Origin: Pseudohongiella nitratireducens
GTDB lineage: Bacteria; Pseudomonadota; Gammaproteobacteria; Pseudomonadales; Pseudohongiellaceae
Assembly: GCF_001642735.1 (NCBI RefSeq)
Contig: NZ_LWHM01000025.1
Span: 18,947-82,946, forward strand
Length of the DNA stretch: 64,000 bases
Direction of reading: 5' to 3'
In this document: in pieces, positions 9,626 through 23,080 of the stretch
How positions within the stretch are numbered: position 1 is the first letter of the stretch
How the letters are laid out: every line of letters starts with the position of its first letter
Notes under the pieces: generated by a model
Told to the model about the DNA's origin: nothing
Database searches by the model: none
What the model saw: the letters and a program-made list of their open reading frames with translations, nothing else
Translations under genes and position numbers: made by a program

Positions 9626-9764
9626 ATTTACGAATAAATGTTGATTCTTCAACTGCTTATTCAGGCTTATCTTTCAAAAACCGAGCCAGTGTTCACTCAG
9701 GTTTCCCTGGCAAATTTGCAACACGGGCAATTTGAACGATTTCTCGCCGGATGCAAGGCGCACG

Positions 9765-15075
<5,311 letters not shown>

Positions 15076-15084
15076 TATTGTTCC

Positions 15085-18000
15085 TTACATCGCTGCCAGT
15101 TCGGCGGCTTCATCGATATCCACCGCTACCATGCGCGACACACCCGGCTCGTGCATGGTGACACCCAGCAGCTGATTGGCGATTTCCATGGTCAGCTTGT
15201 TGTGCGTAATAAACACAAACTGTACCGATTCAGACATTTCTTTAACCAGTCGGCTGTAACGTCCCACGTTGGCATCATCAAGCGGTGCATCAACCTCATC
15301 CAGCATACAAAATGGTGAGGGGTTCAGCCGGAAGATCGAGAACACCAGCGCAATCGCCGTCATTGCCTTTTCACCACCGGAGAGCAGGTGAATCGTGCTG
15401 TTACGCTTGCCTGGCGGGCGCGCCATAATGGCGACACCGGTATCGAGCAGGTCTTCACCGGTCATATCCAGATAGGCATGGCCACCACCGAACACTTTCG
15501 GGAACAGCTCCTGCAAACCGGCATTGATCTTGTCAAAGGTCTCTTTAAAGCGCGTCCGCGTCTCCCGGTCAATTTTACGGATGGCATTTTCCAGGGTCAC
15601 CAGCGCTTTTTGCAGGTCTTCATCCTGGGCATCCAAATAGACTTTACGTTCGGACTGCTGTTCGTATTCCTCAATCGCTGCCAAATTGATGGCACCGAGG
15701 CGCTGAATGCGATTATTGAGCAATGCCAGTTCGTCTTCGCAGCCTTTGGCGGTCAGCTCTTCGGGCAGATTGGCCAGCACGGTGTCCAGATCATAGCGTG
15801 CTTCCTGTAATTGCTCGACCAGGGCCTGGCGCTTGACCAGATCACCTTCAGTTTTCAGGCGATGCTCCATCAGTTTCTCGCGCACGCCACCGGCATCACG
15901 CTCAAAACCGGCGCGCTGCTGCTCAATGCTACGCAACTGATGTTCGTTCTCATCGGCCGCGGCCTTGGCCTTGTTCATCTGTTCTTCGACTTCAACCCGT
16001 TGCTGCAGCAGCGTTTCCAGCTCCAGGCGCTTGTCGTCCATGGGTTCGTCTGACTGGCTTAACTGCTGCTCGATTGACTCGATGCGTTCGCGGGCACGTT
16101 GCACCTGGGTGCCCATGCGGTCCATGGTGTCTTTTAATGATTTGATCTGCGACTGCAGCAACTGATCTCGCATGCTGAACTGGTGCAACTGGTCTTTGTC
16201 GTGGCGCGCTTTCTGACGTACCTGATCCAGTGTGGCACGGAATTCGTCGCGCTGTTGTAGCAGGGTTTCACGACGATCCGTGTCCTGCTCCATGGCATCC
16301 AGGGCATTTTGCAGACGTTCGCGCGATTCGGTGATATTTTCCTGCTCGATTTCCAGCTGTTTCTGCAGTTCCTGAAGATCCTGGTCCAGCCGCTGACGGC
16401 GCTGGTTGGTCTGCTCTTCCTGGGCAATCCTGGCGCTGAGCTGGGATTTCAGCTCGCTGTGTTCGCGGGTGTTCTGGGCAATCTGGCGCTGCACACTTTC
16501 ACGCTGCTGCTCCAGATCCTGCAAACGATCACGACCACTTTGCTGTGCCTCGACCATGTCGTCGACTTTCAGTTGCAGGGTTTCCATGGTCTCGCTGAGC
16601 TGGGCCATTTCGCTCTTGCGGGCCAGCAGACCTTCGCTGGCATCCACGGCTTTGCGCACGCGAATCCAGTTGCGACCCAGCCAGATGCCCTGCTGCGTGA
16701 CGATGGAGGCGTCAGCTGGCAGTTGCGCTCGTTGCTGCAGAGCCTGGTCCAGCGACTCAGCAACGTAGATACCCTGAAGCAAGGTCGACACATCCAGGCT
16801 GGATTGAATCTTGTCACTGAGCGGACTCAGTGTGCTGACAGAAGGCTGGCTGCCTGATGCGGATGCGGTATCACTATCATCGCTATCATCAGTATCGATT
16901 AAAGAGACCACACCGTCCGGCAGGGCCTCCAGCGCGGCAGCGACGCTATCCAGTCCGGGCACGCAAACCGCTTGCAGGGTGTCACCCAGCACGGCCTCCA
17001 CGGCACCTTCCCAGCCTGAGTCGACACGAATCTGTTCGCCCAGTCTTGGCTTGTCGCTCAGCGCATGGTCATTGAGCCATTTGTTCAGTTTGTCATTCTT
17101 CTGTCCCAGCGCGGCCTGTTGCAACGCTTCCAGCGAGGCATACTGACCTTTACTGCGCTGCAGTTCGCTGCGCGACTGATCCAGATCCTGGGACAGCTGT
17201 TGCGACTGGCTGCGCTGATCGTCAATTTGTTCAGCCAGATTGTGATTCTCTTCCTGCTGAACCTCCAAAGCTTCTTCGGCCTGGGTGATCTGCATGCTCA
17301 GTTCGTCGATAGCGCTCTGTTCGGGGTTCTCACCCAGCGTCTCGCGCTCTTCCTTCAGGCGGCTACGTCGCTCGATCCCACGTTCAACAATGCGCTCAAG
17401 TTGCTGAATTCTCGACTGTTCAACTTCAGCAACCTGGCGTGGCTCTTCGGAACGTTGTGAGAACTCGTCCCAGTCCTGCTGCCACTGCTGCATGCGCTCT
17501 TCGGCTTCTTCCTGCTGGATGGCAGACTCTTCGGCAGTATGCTCGGCCATCTCCAGATCGGGCGCCAGCGTGTCCTGCTCTTCCTGCAGCTGGGCCAGTT
17601 TGTCGACATCCATATCCATGTCGGCCTGGGTCTGCTTGAAGTTGCGACGATGGTCTTCCAGCTCCTGGCGAAGCTGCTGCATGCGCTCTTTCTGGAACTC
17701 AATGGTCTGCTCAATACGGGCAATGTCACCACCGATGCTGTAATAACGCCCCTGCACTTCACTCAAAGTGTCATTCAGGTCGGTCTGGCGAATCAGCAGC
17801 TCTTCGTGCTGGGCATCCAGTGAGCGCTGATCAGCAATCACCGATTCGAGTTTGATCTCCAGCTCATTGATAATGGCCTGTTTGGACTCAACCTCGTCGT
17901 TCAAGGCTTTCCACTTCAAGGCATTAAACTGCGCATTAAGATCGCGCTCTTGTGCTTTGTATTCTTTGTACTTTTCTGCTGCTTGCGCCTGGCGATGCAG

Positions 18001-18621
18001 ATGCTGCAACTGACGCTCCAGCTCTTCACGAATGTCGGTCAGACGTTCCAGGTTTTCGCGGGTGCGGCGGATACGGTTCTCAGTATCACGGCGACGCTCT
18101 TTGTACTTGGAGATGCCGGCGGCTTCTTCAATAAAGATGCGCAGCTCTTCGGGCTTGGACTCAATCAGCCGCGATACCATGCCCTGCTCAATGATCGAGT
18201 AACTGCGCGGACCCAGACCGGTACCGAGGAAAATATCGGTAATATCACGCCGACGACATTTGGCGCCGTTGAGCATGTAGATGTTCTGACCGTCGCGGGT
18301 CACCTTGCGCTTGATGGAAATCTCGGCAAAACGGGCGTACTCACCCTGGATGCGGTTATCCGAGTTGTCGAAAACCAGTTCGATACTGGCCTGCCCCACG
18401 GGTTTTCGCCCCCCGGAGCCATTAAAGATGACGTCGGTCATGCTTTCGCCGCGCAGGTTCTTGGCTGAGCTTTCACCCATCACCCAACGCACGGCGTCAA
18501 TGATATTGGACTTACCGCAACCGTTCGGGCCGACGACCGCACAGAGATTACTGGGTAAATTAACCGTGGTCGGGTCCACAAACGATTTGAACCCGGCGAG
18601 TTTGATACTTTTTAAACGCAT
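15085..18621 (-). CDS. smc: Chromosome partition protein Smc
   Basis: 1178-residue SMC ATPase from the ATG at 18621 (MRLKSIKLAGFKSFVDPTTV). Walker A is GPNGCGKSN (31-39). It has long coiled-coil arms, a hinge in the middle, the ABC signature LSGGEKAMTAIAL and Walker B PFCMLDEVDAPLDDANV near the C-terminus. The frame stays open for 76 more codons upstream, but every SMC family member starts at MRLK. The hinge carries an Asp/Ser-rich insertion (TDDSDDSDTASASGSQPS). It is first of the smc-zipA-ligA group, 9 bp before zipA. Confidence 0.96.
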   Translation of the reverse strand: MRLKSIKLAGFKSFVDPTTVNLPSNLCAVVGPNGCGKSNIIDAVRWVMGESSAKNLRGESMTDVIFNGSGGRKPVGQASIELVFDNSDNRIQGEYARFAEISIKRKVTRDGQNIYMLNGAKCRRRDITDIFLGTGLGPRSYSIIEQGMVSRLIESKPEELRIFIEEAAGISKYKERRRDTENRIRRTRENLERLTDIREELERQLQHLHRQAQAAEKYKEYKAQERDLNAQFNALKWKALNDEVESKQAIINELEIKLESVIADQRSLDAQHEELLIRQTDLNDTLSEVQGRYYSIGGDIARIEQTIEFQKERMQQLRQELEDHRRNFKQTQADMDMDVDKLAQLQEEQDTLAPDLEMAEHTAEESAIQQEEAEERMQQWQQDWDEFSQRSEEPRQVAEVEQSRIQQLERIVERGIERRSRLKEERETLGENPEQSAIDELSMQITQAEEALEVQQEENHNLAEQIDDQRSQSQQLSQDLDQSRSELQRSKGQYASLEALQQAALGQKNDKLNKWLNDHALSDKPRLGEQIRVDSGWEGAVEAVLGDTLQAVCVPGLDSVAAALEALPDGVVSLIDTDDSDDSDTASASGSQPSVSTLSPLSDKIQSSLDVSTLLQGIYVAESLDQALQQRAQLPADASIVTQQGIWLGRNWIRVRKAVDASEGLLARKSEMAQLSETMETLQLKVDDMVEAQQSGRDRLQDLEQQRESVQRQIAQNTREHSELKSQLSARIAQEEQTNQRRQRLDQDLQELQKQLEIEQENITESRERLQNALDAMEQDTDRRETLLQQRDEFRATLDQVRQKARHDKDQLHQFSMRDQLLQSQIKSLKDTMDRMGTQVQRARERIESIEQQLSQSDEPMDDKRLELETLLQQRVEVEEQMNKAKAAADENEHQLRSIEQQRAGFERDAGGVREKLMEHRLKTEGDLVKRQALVEQLQEARYDLDTVLANLPEELTAKGCEDELALLNNRIQRLGAINLAAIEEYEQQSERKVYLDAQDEDLQKALVTLENAIRKIDRETRTRFKETFDKINAGLQELFPKVFGGGHAYLDMTGEDLLDTGVAIMARPPGKRNSTIHLLSGGEKAMTAIALVFSIFRLNPSPFCMLDEVDAPLDDANVGRYSRLVKEMSESVQFVFITHNKLTMEIANQLLGVTMHEPGVSRMVAVDIDEAAELAAM

Positions 18622-18876
18622 TTGGAGTGGACGGTGTCCTGTTTGAATTATGACTTCCTTATGAATCTGTAGAGTGTAGCGAAAAAACACGCTGCATGGG
18701 GAGTGGGAATTCAGGAAATGTGAAATAAAGTTGCCGGATGATGGGAAAATCTCCCTGATGACGAGAACAGCGATCTGAATAATGGGATTGGCAAGGGCAG
18801 AAACAAAAATAAAACGCAAAAAGTCTGTTCGGGTAATAAACAGCGCCACATTTTTTCGTTAAACTCAGCGCACAAA

Positions 18877-18902
18877 GTCTTAAAACAGCGTCTTAAAACA
18901 GC
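18877..18902. repeat. Perfect 13-bp tandem duplication
   Basis: GTCTTAAAACAGC occurs twice head to tail with no spacer, 40-65 bp upstream of the barrel gene's ATG. Two identical sites one helical turn plus three bases apart could be a regulator site or a recent slippage duplication. Confidence 0.75.
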
Positions 18903-18904
18903 CT

Positions 18905-18921
18905 GGAGGCTGACTGCCTCC
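18905..18921 (+). promoter_or_regulatory. Short hairpin in the barrel-gene leader
   Basis: GGAGGC-TGACT-GCCTCC forms a 6-bp GC-rich stem with a 5-base loop, ending 20 bp before the start codon. One arm contains an anti-Shine-Dalgarno-like GGAGG. The true ribosome site appears to be GAAGGGA just before the ATG, so the hairpin may affect mRNA stability or initiation. Confidence 0.4.
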
Positions 18922-18941
18922 TATATTGAAGGGAATTCAAC

Positions 18942-20078
18942 ATGCGATCGTTCGCGACCACATCCACGCCACAACTGATCCTCTCCGCCCTGGTCCTGAC
19001 TGGCGCAGCCAACGCCTCGGCTGCCGATGAGGCGACCGGCTGGATCGGCAACGATCACACCAGCGCCTACACCCTGGACGCCGGGGAGTTCGAGTTATCC
19101 GGTGGACTGTCCCGCGTTGATGAAACCATTGATTTTCTGGATCTGCGCGATGACATGCTGGCCGGCAACAGCCGACTGATTGACAACAGCGGCGACCTGG
19201 ATGGCGTGCGCGGCGAAGCTCGCCTCGGTATCTGGCGCGGGCTGGAAGTGTTCTACAAACGCCATGATTTTGATCTGACCCTGAAGACATCGCCTACCAC
19301 GCGCGCCAACATCGTTGACCTGTCCAACCAGTTAAGCACCACGCAAACCAGCTGGGGCGCCAAGTTTGTGCTATATGAAAGTGAGGGTGCCAATAACTCA
19401 CTGGGCGGATCCAGCTTTGCCATTGATCTGCGCCGGGTCGAAAGCGAAAGCGATGACTTTGACGGTTATATTGAATCATTCAGTGTCAACGCCAACAGCA
19501 GCGTCAGTTTTGATCCACCGCAGCGTTTTGCCATGGACCGGCTGTCTGACGAAGGCTGGCAGACCCGCCTGCTGTACAGCAACGACCTGGGCAGCAACTC
19601 GCAGTTCAGCATCTGGGCCGGTTATGGAGAATCAGAGGCAGGCTCAGGCACCAGTACTGATATCGAGTTCGATTTCATCGCTGATCAATTCCTGCAAACC
19701 TTTGATATTGAAGAGTCCCAGTACATGGCTGGTGCCAGCATCAACCTGCAGGGCATCCCCCGATTGCCAATCCAGATTGGCTACGAGTACATCAAGATCA
19801 ACAAGCGTGAAGCGGTAACTCAAAGCAGCAACAGTTCGCTGATCCCCTCCTTCCTGCGCGGCAGCAACATCCAGGACAGCGCCGACACCAACCACACGGC
19901 CTACGGTACCGTCAGCTGGTGGATCACCCCGCACATGTATACCTCACTGAGCGGCAAGCTCTTCAAAAACCAGTTCGTCGGCATTATGCCGCATTACAAC
20001 AATCCGCTGAGCGCCAGCTTCTCGGAAACGTTGTACGGGTATGTGACGCTGAGCCTGGGGCTGAAATTTACGCGATAA
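18942..20078 (+). CDS. Putative outer-membrane beta-barrel protein
   Basis: 378 residues with a Sec signal peptide (hydrophobic ILSALVLTGAANASA, cleavage near residue 28). The rest alternates polar and hydrophobic residues in amphipathic stretches (ARLGIWRGLEVFYKRHDFDL; YGYVTLSLGLKFTR at the C-terminus), as in outer-membrane barrels. The final residue is Arg rather than the usual Phe, so BAM recognition is not classical. I recognise no family. The ATG at 18942 follows GAAGGGA. It lies 194 bp upstream of the first of five paralogous exported proteins, so a role in their localisation is possible but unproven. Confidence 0.65.
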   Translation: MRSFATTSTPQLILSALVLTGAANASAADEATGWIGNDHTSAYTLDAGEFELSGGLSRVDETIDFLDLRDDMLAGNSRLIDNSGDLDGVRGEARLGIWRGLEVFYKRHDFDLTLKTSPTTRANIVDLSNQLSTTQTSWGAKFVLYESEGANNSLGGSSFAIDLRRVESESDDFDGYIESFSVNANSSVSFDPPQRFAMDRLSDEGWQTRLLYSNDLGSNSQFSIWAGYGESEAGSGTSTDIEFDFIADQFLQTFDIEESQYMAGASINLQGIPRLPIQIGYEYIKINKREAVTQSSNSSLIPSFLRGSNIQDSADTNHTAYGTVSWWITPHMYTSLSGKLFKNQFVGIMPHYNNPLSASFSETLYGYVTLSLGLKFTR

Positions 20079-20234
20079 TCCTAGTGCTCAATATTTGTCA
20101 GTTTCATACGATAACCAACACTAACGACTACTAAACAAGCAGCCTGCTTAATGGCAGAATTGCTGCTTCTTAGTATTTTGGCTTGGCGGCAGCACCCGAA
20201 ACACTTGCAATCGACGTTTGAAATCGCACGACAC

Positions 20235-20265
20235 TCACTTTCCAGCACATAAAAAGATAGGGATT
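20235..20265 (+). repeat. Conserved leader element, copy 1
   Basis: A 31-base element beginning TCACTTTCCAGCACA and ending AAAAAGATAGGGATT. It is repeated upstream of the next paralogue (23043-23073) with one mismatch. It covers the ribosome-binding region (GATAGGGA) of paralogue 1. Part of the surrounding upstream DNA also resembles the second copy, so it was probably copied together with the gene. Confidence 0.75.
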
Positions 20266-20272
20266 TTGATTT

Positions 20273-22801
20273 ATGCAACATCGCAGTAGCTTTAAAAAAC
20301 GCTTACTCAGCCAAGTTATATCGGCCGGTTTACTGGCCTCAGCCACAACCTCTGCCATGGCAGCGGATTTTGTCCTGGTCGGCAATCAGATCAGCTGGAA
20401 CAAAGGCGCTGTCTCTGGCACTGCTACCATCGACAGCGGCGGCAATGCATCGACCATCAGCCTGGTCAACACCAGCAACTCCAGCACACTTCCTAACGTC
20501 ACTTTCTCGTTAGAGGACTATGCCTCAACCAGTGATACCTATTCGCTGGGCATCTATATGGAAGTCAACAGCGACAGCGGGAATAACCAGGTTGAGATGT
20601 CACTGGGCACCGTACGTGTCACCACAGTGAATGGCTCTATCACTTCTGTGGCCATGGTTAGCAACTCAGGTGACGCACACTACCGCCCAGTGGAAGTGAA
20701 TGCACAGAAAGTCTCTGGCGGCAGCACCTTGAACCTGTCTGCATCCTTTGCCGCGAAAGCCAACATGATCAGCAACCCGGCTGGCAACCAGAACCAGGTA
20801 ACTATTCAGGTCGACAATGTGATTTCTGCCCTGAGCGGCAACAATGGCCTGTTTGACGACATCATCGAGCGTTTTGCCAGCAATGGCGATTACAGCTACC
20901 ACATTGGTATCCAGCACATTAATTCGACCACGGGTAATGCGGAAATCGGCACCTATGACGACAACAACGATTTCACCGCCTCCAATGTTGGCGCCCCGTC
21001 CATCACACTGGGCACGCCTAACCTGTCCAGCAAGTTCTCCAGCGCCACCTACATCACCGGCGAATTCAACATCGTTGACACATTACCTGATTCGGGCGGC
21101 AGCACTGGCGGCGGTGGCAGCGGCTCCGGCGGCGAGTCAGTGGTCGATGACCAAACACTGAACGAGATAGAAGAAGACAACGCTGAACTGAACAATGCAG
21201 TTGAAGACGCACTGAACAACGGTGGAGACGTACCGGCAGCGGTTGTGACCCAGACCAAGGATGCCGTTGAGAAAAGCGCTAGCGCCATCAAAAAAATCAC
21301 TGACGTGATCAATGGTGGTGGCACGGTTGATCAGGGCAACCTGTTGCAGGCAGCTCGCCGTATTACTGAAACTGTTATCACTGCTACCAAAGTGATCAAT
21401 AATTCCTCTTCCGACACCAGCGAAGTTGAGGAAACCACTCGCCAGGCGGTCGACAACCTGGTGGCTGCAGTGAATAACCTGCAGGATCGCGAAGTTGAGC
21501 TGAATGACGTTGAAAAAGAAGTCTTCAACGACGTACTGGAGAACCTGGCGCCGTCTGTGAGCGGCCTGACTGAGAAGAGCCAGACCGAAGACGATGTCAA
21601 AGCTCAGTCTGACAAACTCAAGCAATTGACTGAAGCCAACAATGCTCTTGGCGTTGCTGCCTCGGACGAAGCCCAGCAGGCTGTTGCGGATGCGACTCAA
21701 CAGATTCAGAAACGCTTACTGGAAGTGAAAAATGGCACCCTGGTCACTGATGAACAGGTTCAAGATGAGTTCACTAACAATGACGAATTCCGTGAGGATG
21801 CAGTCGAGATCGCACCACCGCGTCCAAACCAGGGGTTCGTTAGACCTATCGAGACCCTTACTAACCTGGGAAGCAGCTTCGATCTGATTCGCAATGACGC
21901 CGTCACCTTGAATGCCGTGCGCGCAGATCTGTCTCAAGACTTATCCGCACTGCTTGGTATCAATGCGGAATTTCTTGTCATTACTCAGATGATTCTAGGC
22001 GTCCAGACACCGGTGATTGCGCCTGAATACACCTCTGCAGATAACCGTGTGATTGCTGCCGCAACGGAAGCTGATTCCACCTTTGACATTGCTATCGACG
22101 ATGAAACAGCGTTGGTGACGGTAACGTTGCCAGGCGAAAAATACGTGGCACGCCTGGTTAGCTCCAAAACGGTACCAGTCACTGACCAGCCAGCTTTCTA
22201 CTTCCGCGCCAATGGCAATGCCATGCTGGTTGGTAATGGTGTGGCGTACGAGCTGGCTCCGGCTCCAGCCAGTCGACTGGCCTTCACACAAGCGGCACTG
22301 GCAATGTCTTTCCCCAGCACACTGCGGGACAACGGCAGCTTCTACCTCAAGCTGAGTGACACTGACCGCTTCTCAGGCACCTTTGCTTACGACAACCTGA
22401 CCGGTCTGTCTCCAGCCGAGTGTGGCGAAGTCTCGTTTGCCACACCCACAACCGCCGTCAATACTGCTGATTACGCGTTCACCATGAACTGTGCGGATAA
22501 CGACATCAGCCAACGCATCGTACCTTTTGTGGATGCAGTGGATTTCCGTGCCAGCGTGGCCGGATTTGACCTGTCAGCCAGCATTGACCGCAGCACCGGC
22601 TTTATCACCATCGCCGGTATTGGCAAACTGAAGCCCAGCTTCTTTGTCGAGCCAGCCAATGACGCTGAAACAGCATTCCACACGGCCAACAAGGACAGCT
22701 TCGGCCTGGCCTACATGGGCGAAGACGTCAATAATGATGGCAAGCTGGACTACAAGGTGATCTCTGAAACCGGTGTTCAGGTGCTGTACGCCGCGGACTG
22801 A
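20273..22801 (+). CDS. Exported array protein, paralogue 1
   Basis: 842-residue exported protein of a family I do not recognise. It has a Sec signal peptide cleaved near Ala30 (SAMA-AD). An N-terminal, probably beta-rich domain (about 31-280) includes SALSGNNGLFDDIIERFA. A Gly/Ser linker (about 282-292) leads to an Asn/Glu/Thr-rich helical centre (about 295-530). The C-terminal domain has Cys717 and Cys740, a GKLKPSFFV motif and a final DVNNDGKLD calcium-loop-like motif (818-826). No lipobox, LPXTG, PEP-CTERM or RTX nonapeptides are visible. It is closest to paralogue 2, with the N-terminal domains almost identical over long runs. Confidence 0.8.
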   Translation: MQHRSSFKKRLLSQVISAGLLASATTSAMAADFVLVGNQISWNKGAVSGTATIDSGGNASTISLVNTSNSSTLPNVTFSLEDYASTSDTYSLGIYMEVNSDSGNNQVEMSLGTVRVTTVNGSITSVAMVSNSGDAHYRPVEVNAQKVSGGSTLNLSASFAAKANMISNPAGNQNQVTIQVDNVISALSGNNGLFDDIIERFASNGDYSYHIGIQHINSTTGNAEIGTYDDNNDFTASNVGAPSITLGTPNLSSKFSSATYITGEFNIVDTLPDSGGSTGGGGSGSGGESVVDDQTLNEIEEDNAELNNAVEDALNNGGDVPAAVVTQTKDAVEKSASAIKKITDVINGGGTVDQGNLLQAARRITETVITATKVINNSSSDTSEVEETTRQAVDNLVAAVNNLQDREVELNDVEKEVFNDVLENLAPSVSGLTEKSQTEDDVKAQSDKLKQLTEANNALGVAASDEAQQAVADATQQIQKRLLEVKNGTLVTDEQVQDEFTNNDEFREDAVEIAPPRPNQGFVRPIETLTNLGSSFDLIRNDAVTLNAVRADLSQDLSALLGINAEFLVITQMILGVQTPVIAPEYTSADNRVIAAATEADSTFDIAIDDETALVTVTLPGEKYVARLVSSKTVPVTDQPAFYFRANGNAMLVGNGVAYELAPAPASRLAFTQAALAMSFPSTLRDNGSFYLKLSDTDRFSGTFAYDNLTGLSPAECGEVSFATPTTAVNTADYAFTMNCADNDISQRIVPFVDAVDFRASVAGFDLSASIDRSTGFITIAGIGKLKPSFFVEPANDAETAFHTANKDSFGLAYMGEDVNNDGKLDYKVISETGVQVLYAAD

Positions 22802-22856
22802 TGAGCAACTGTTAGTCTGGCAAAAACAGCCATTATTGATTGGCTGACCGTGACCC

Positions 22857-22893
22857 AAACGGCTACCTGACACTGAATCAGGTAGCCGTTTTT
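22857..22893 (+). terminator. Rho-independent terminator after paralogue 1
   Basis: A perfect 14-bp stem (AAACGGCTACCTGA with TCAGGTAGCCGTTT) with a 7-base loop, followed by T residues. It lies 56 bp after the stop codon. It indicates that paralogue 1 is its own transcription unit or the end of one starting at the barrel gene. Confidence 0.88.
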
Positions 22894-23042
22894 GTATTCA
22901 AACCCGCTTTTTCCCATTAAACCAACCACTGAGTGATTGAAGTCACTAAACATTGCTCTCATTTTTTGGCAAACTTAGCACCCTATGCATTTTGTCTCAG
23001 GTTGTTTGGCGGCAACCTGGCAAAACCGCAGATGCTCGACCA

Positions 23043-23073
23043 TCACTTTCCAGCACAGAAAAAGATAGGGATT
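23043..23073 (+). repeat. Conserved leader element, copy 2
   Basis: Second copy of the 31-base element seen at 20235-20265, 30 of 31 bases identical, again ending just before the ATG and supplying GATAGGGA as ribosome site. Conservation at matching distance from both starts suggests either shared post-transcriptional control or simple co-duplication. Confidence 0.75.
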
Positions 23074-23080
23074 ATTTTTT

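Larger units (their letters stand above)
9461..9764 (-). other. Non-coding region upstream of wza
   Basis: About 300 bp between the ligA stop codon and wza, presumably carrying the promoter of the polysaccharide operon. The clearest structure is a cluster of TGTCA/TGACA half-sites at 9580-9625, listed separately. On the minus strand a TACAAT -10-like hexamer lies about 35 bp before wza, but no convincing -35 is spaced correctly from it. No open frame or terminator was recognised. Confidence 0.5.
18622..18941. other. Divergent promoter region smc / barrel gene
   Basis: 320 bp without a gene, separating minus-strand smc from the plus-strand barrel gene. It must carry both promoters, but I could not assign convincing -35/-10 pairs. 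The half nearer the barrel gene has a 13-bp tandem duplication (18877-18902) followed at once by a hairpin (18905-18921), both listed separately. Confidence 0.5.

Noticed and set aside
15388..17823. Several long plus-strand frames opposite smc
   Set aside because: Shadow frames of a coiled-coil gene with strong codon bias; no ribosome sites or plausible proteins.
18622..18849. N-terminal extension of Smc by 76 residues
   Set aside because: All Smc proteins start at the equivalent of MRLKSIKLAGFKSF; the extension has no similarity or ribosome site.
20160..20272. Possible c-di-GMP (GEMM) riboswitch in the leader of paralogue 1
   Set aside because: Scattered GGCAGC and CCGAAAC stretches recall the motif, but the conserved CGCACAGGGCAAACC and GGGACGCAAAGCC cores are absent.
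22990..23040. Sigma-54 promoter upstream of paralogue 2
   Set aside because: A GG-N10-GC spacing occurs in the TTGGCGGCAACCTGGCA stretch, but the -12 element lacks TTGC and the arrangement is not repeated cleanly upstream of paralogue 1.
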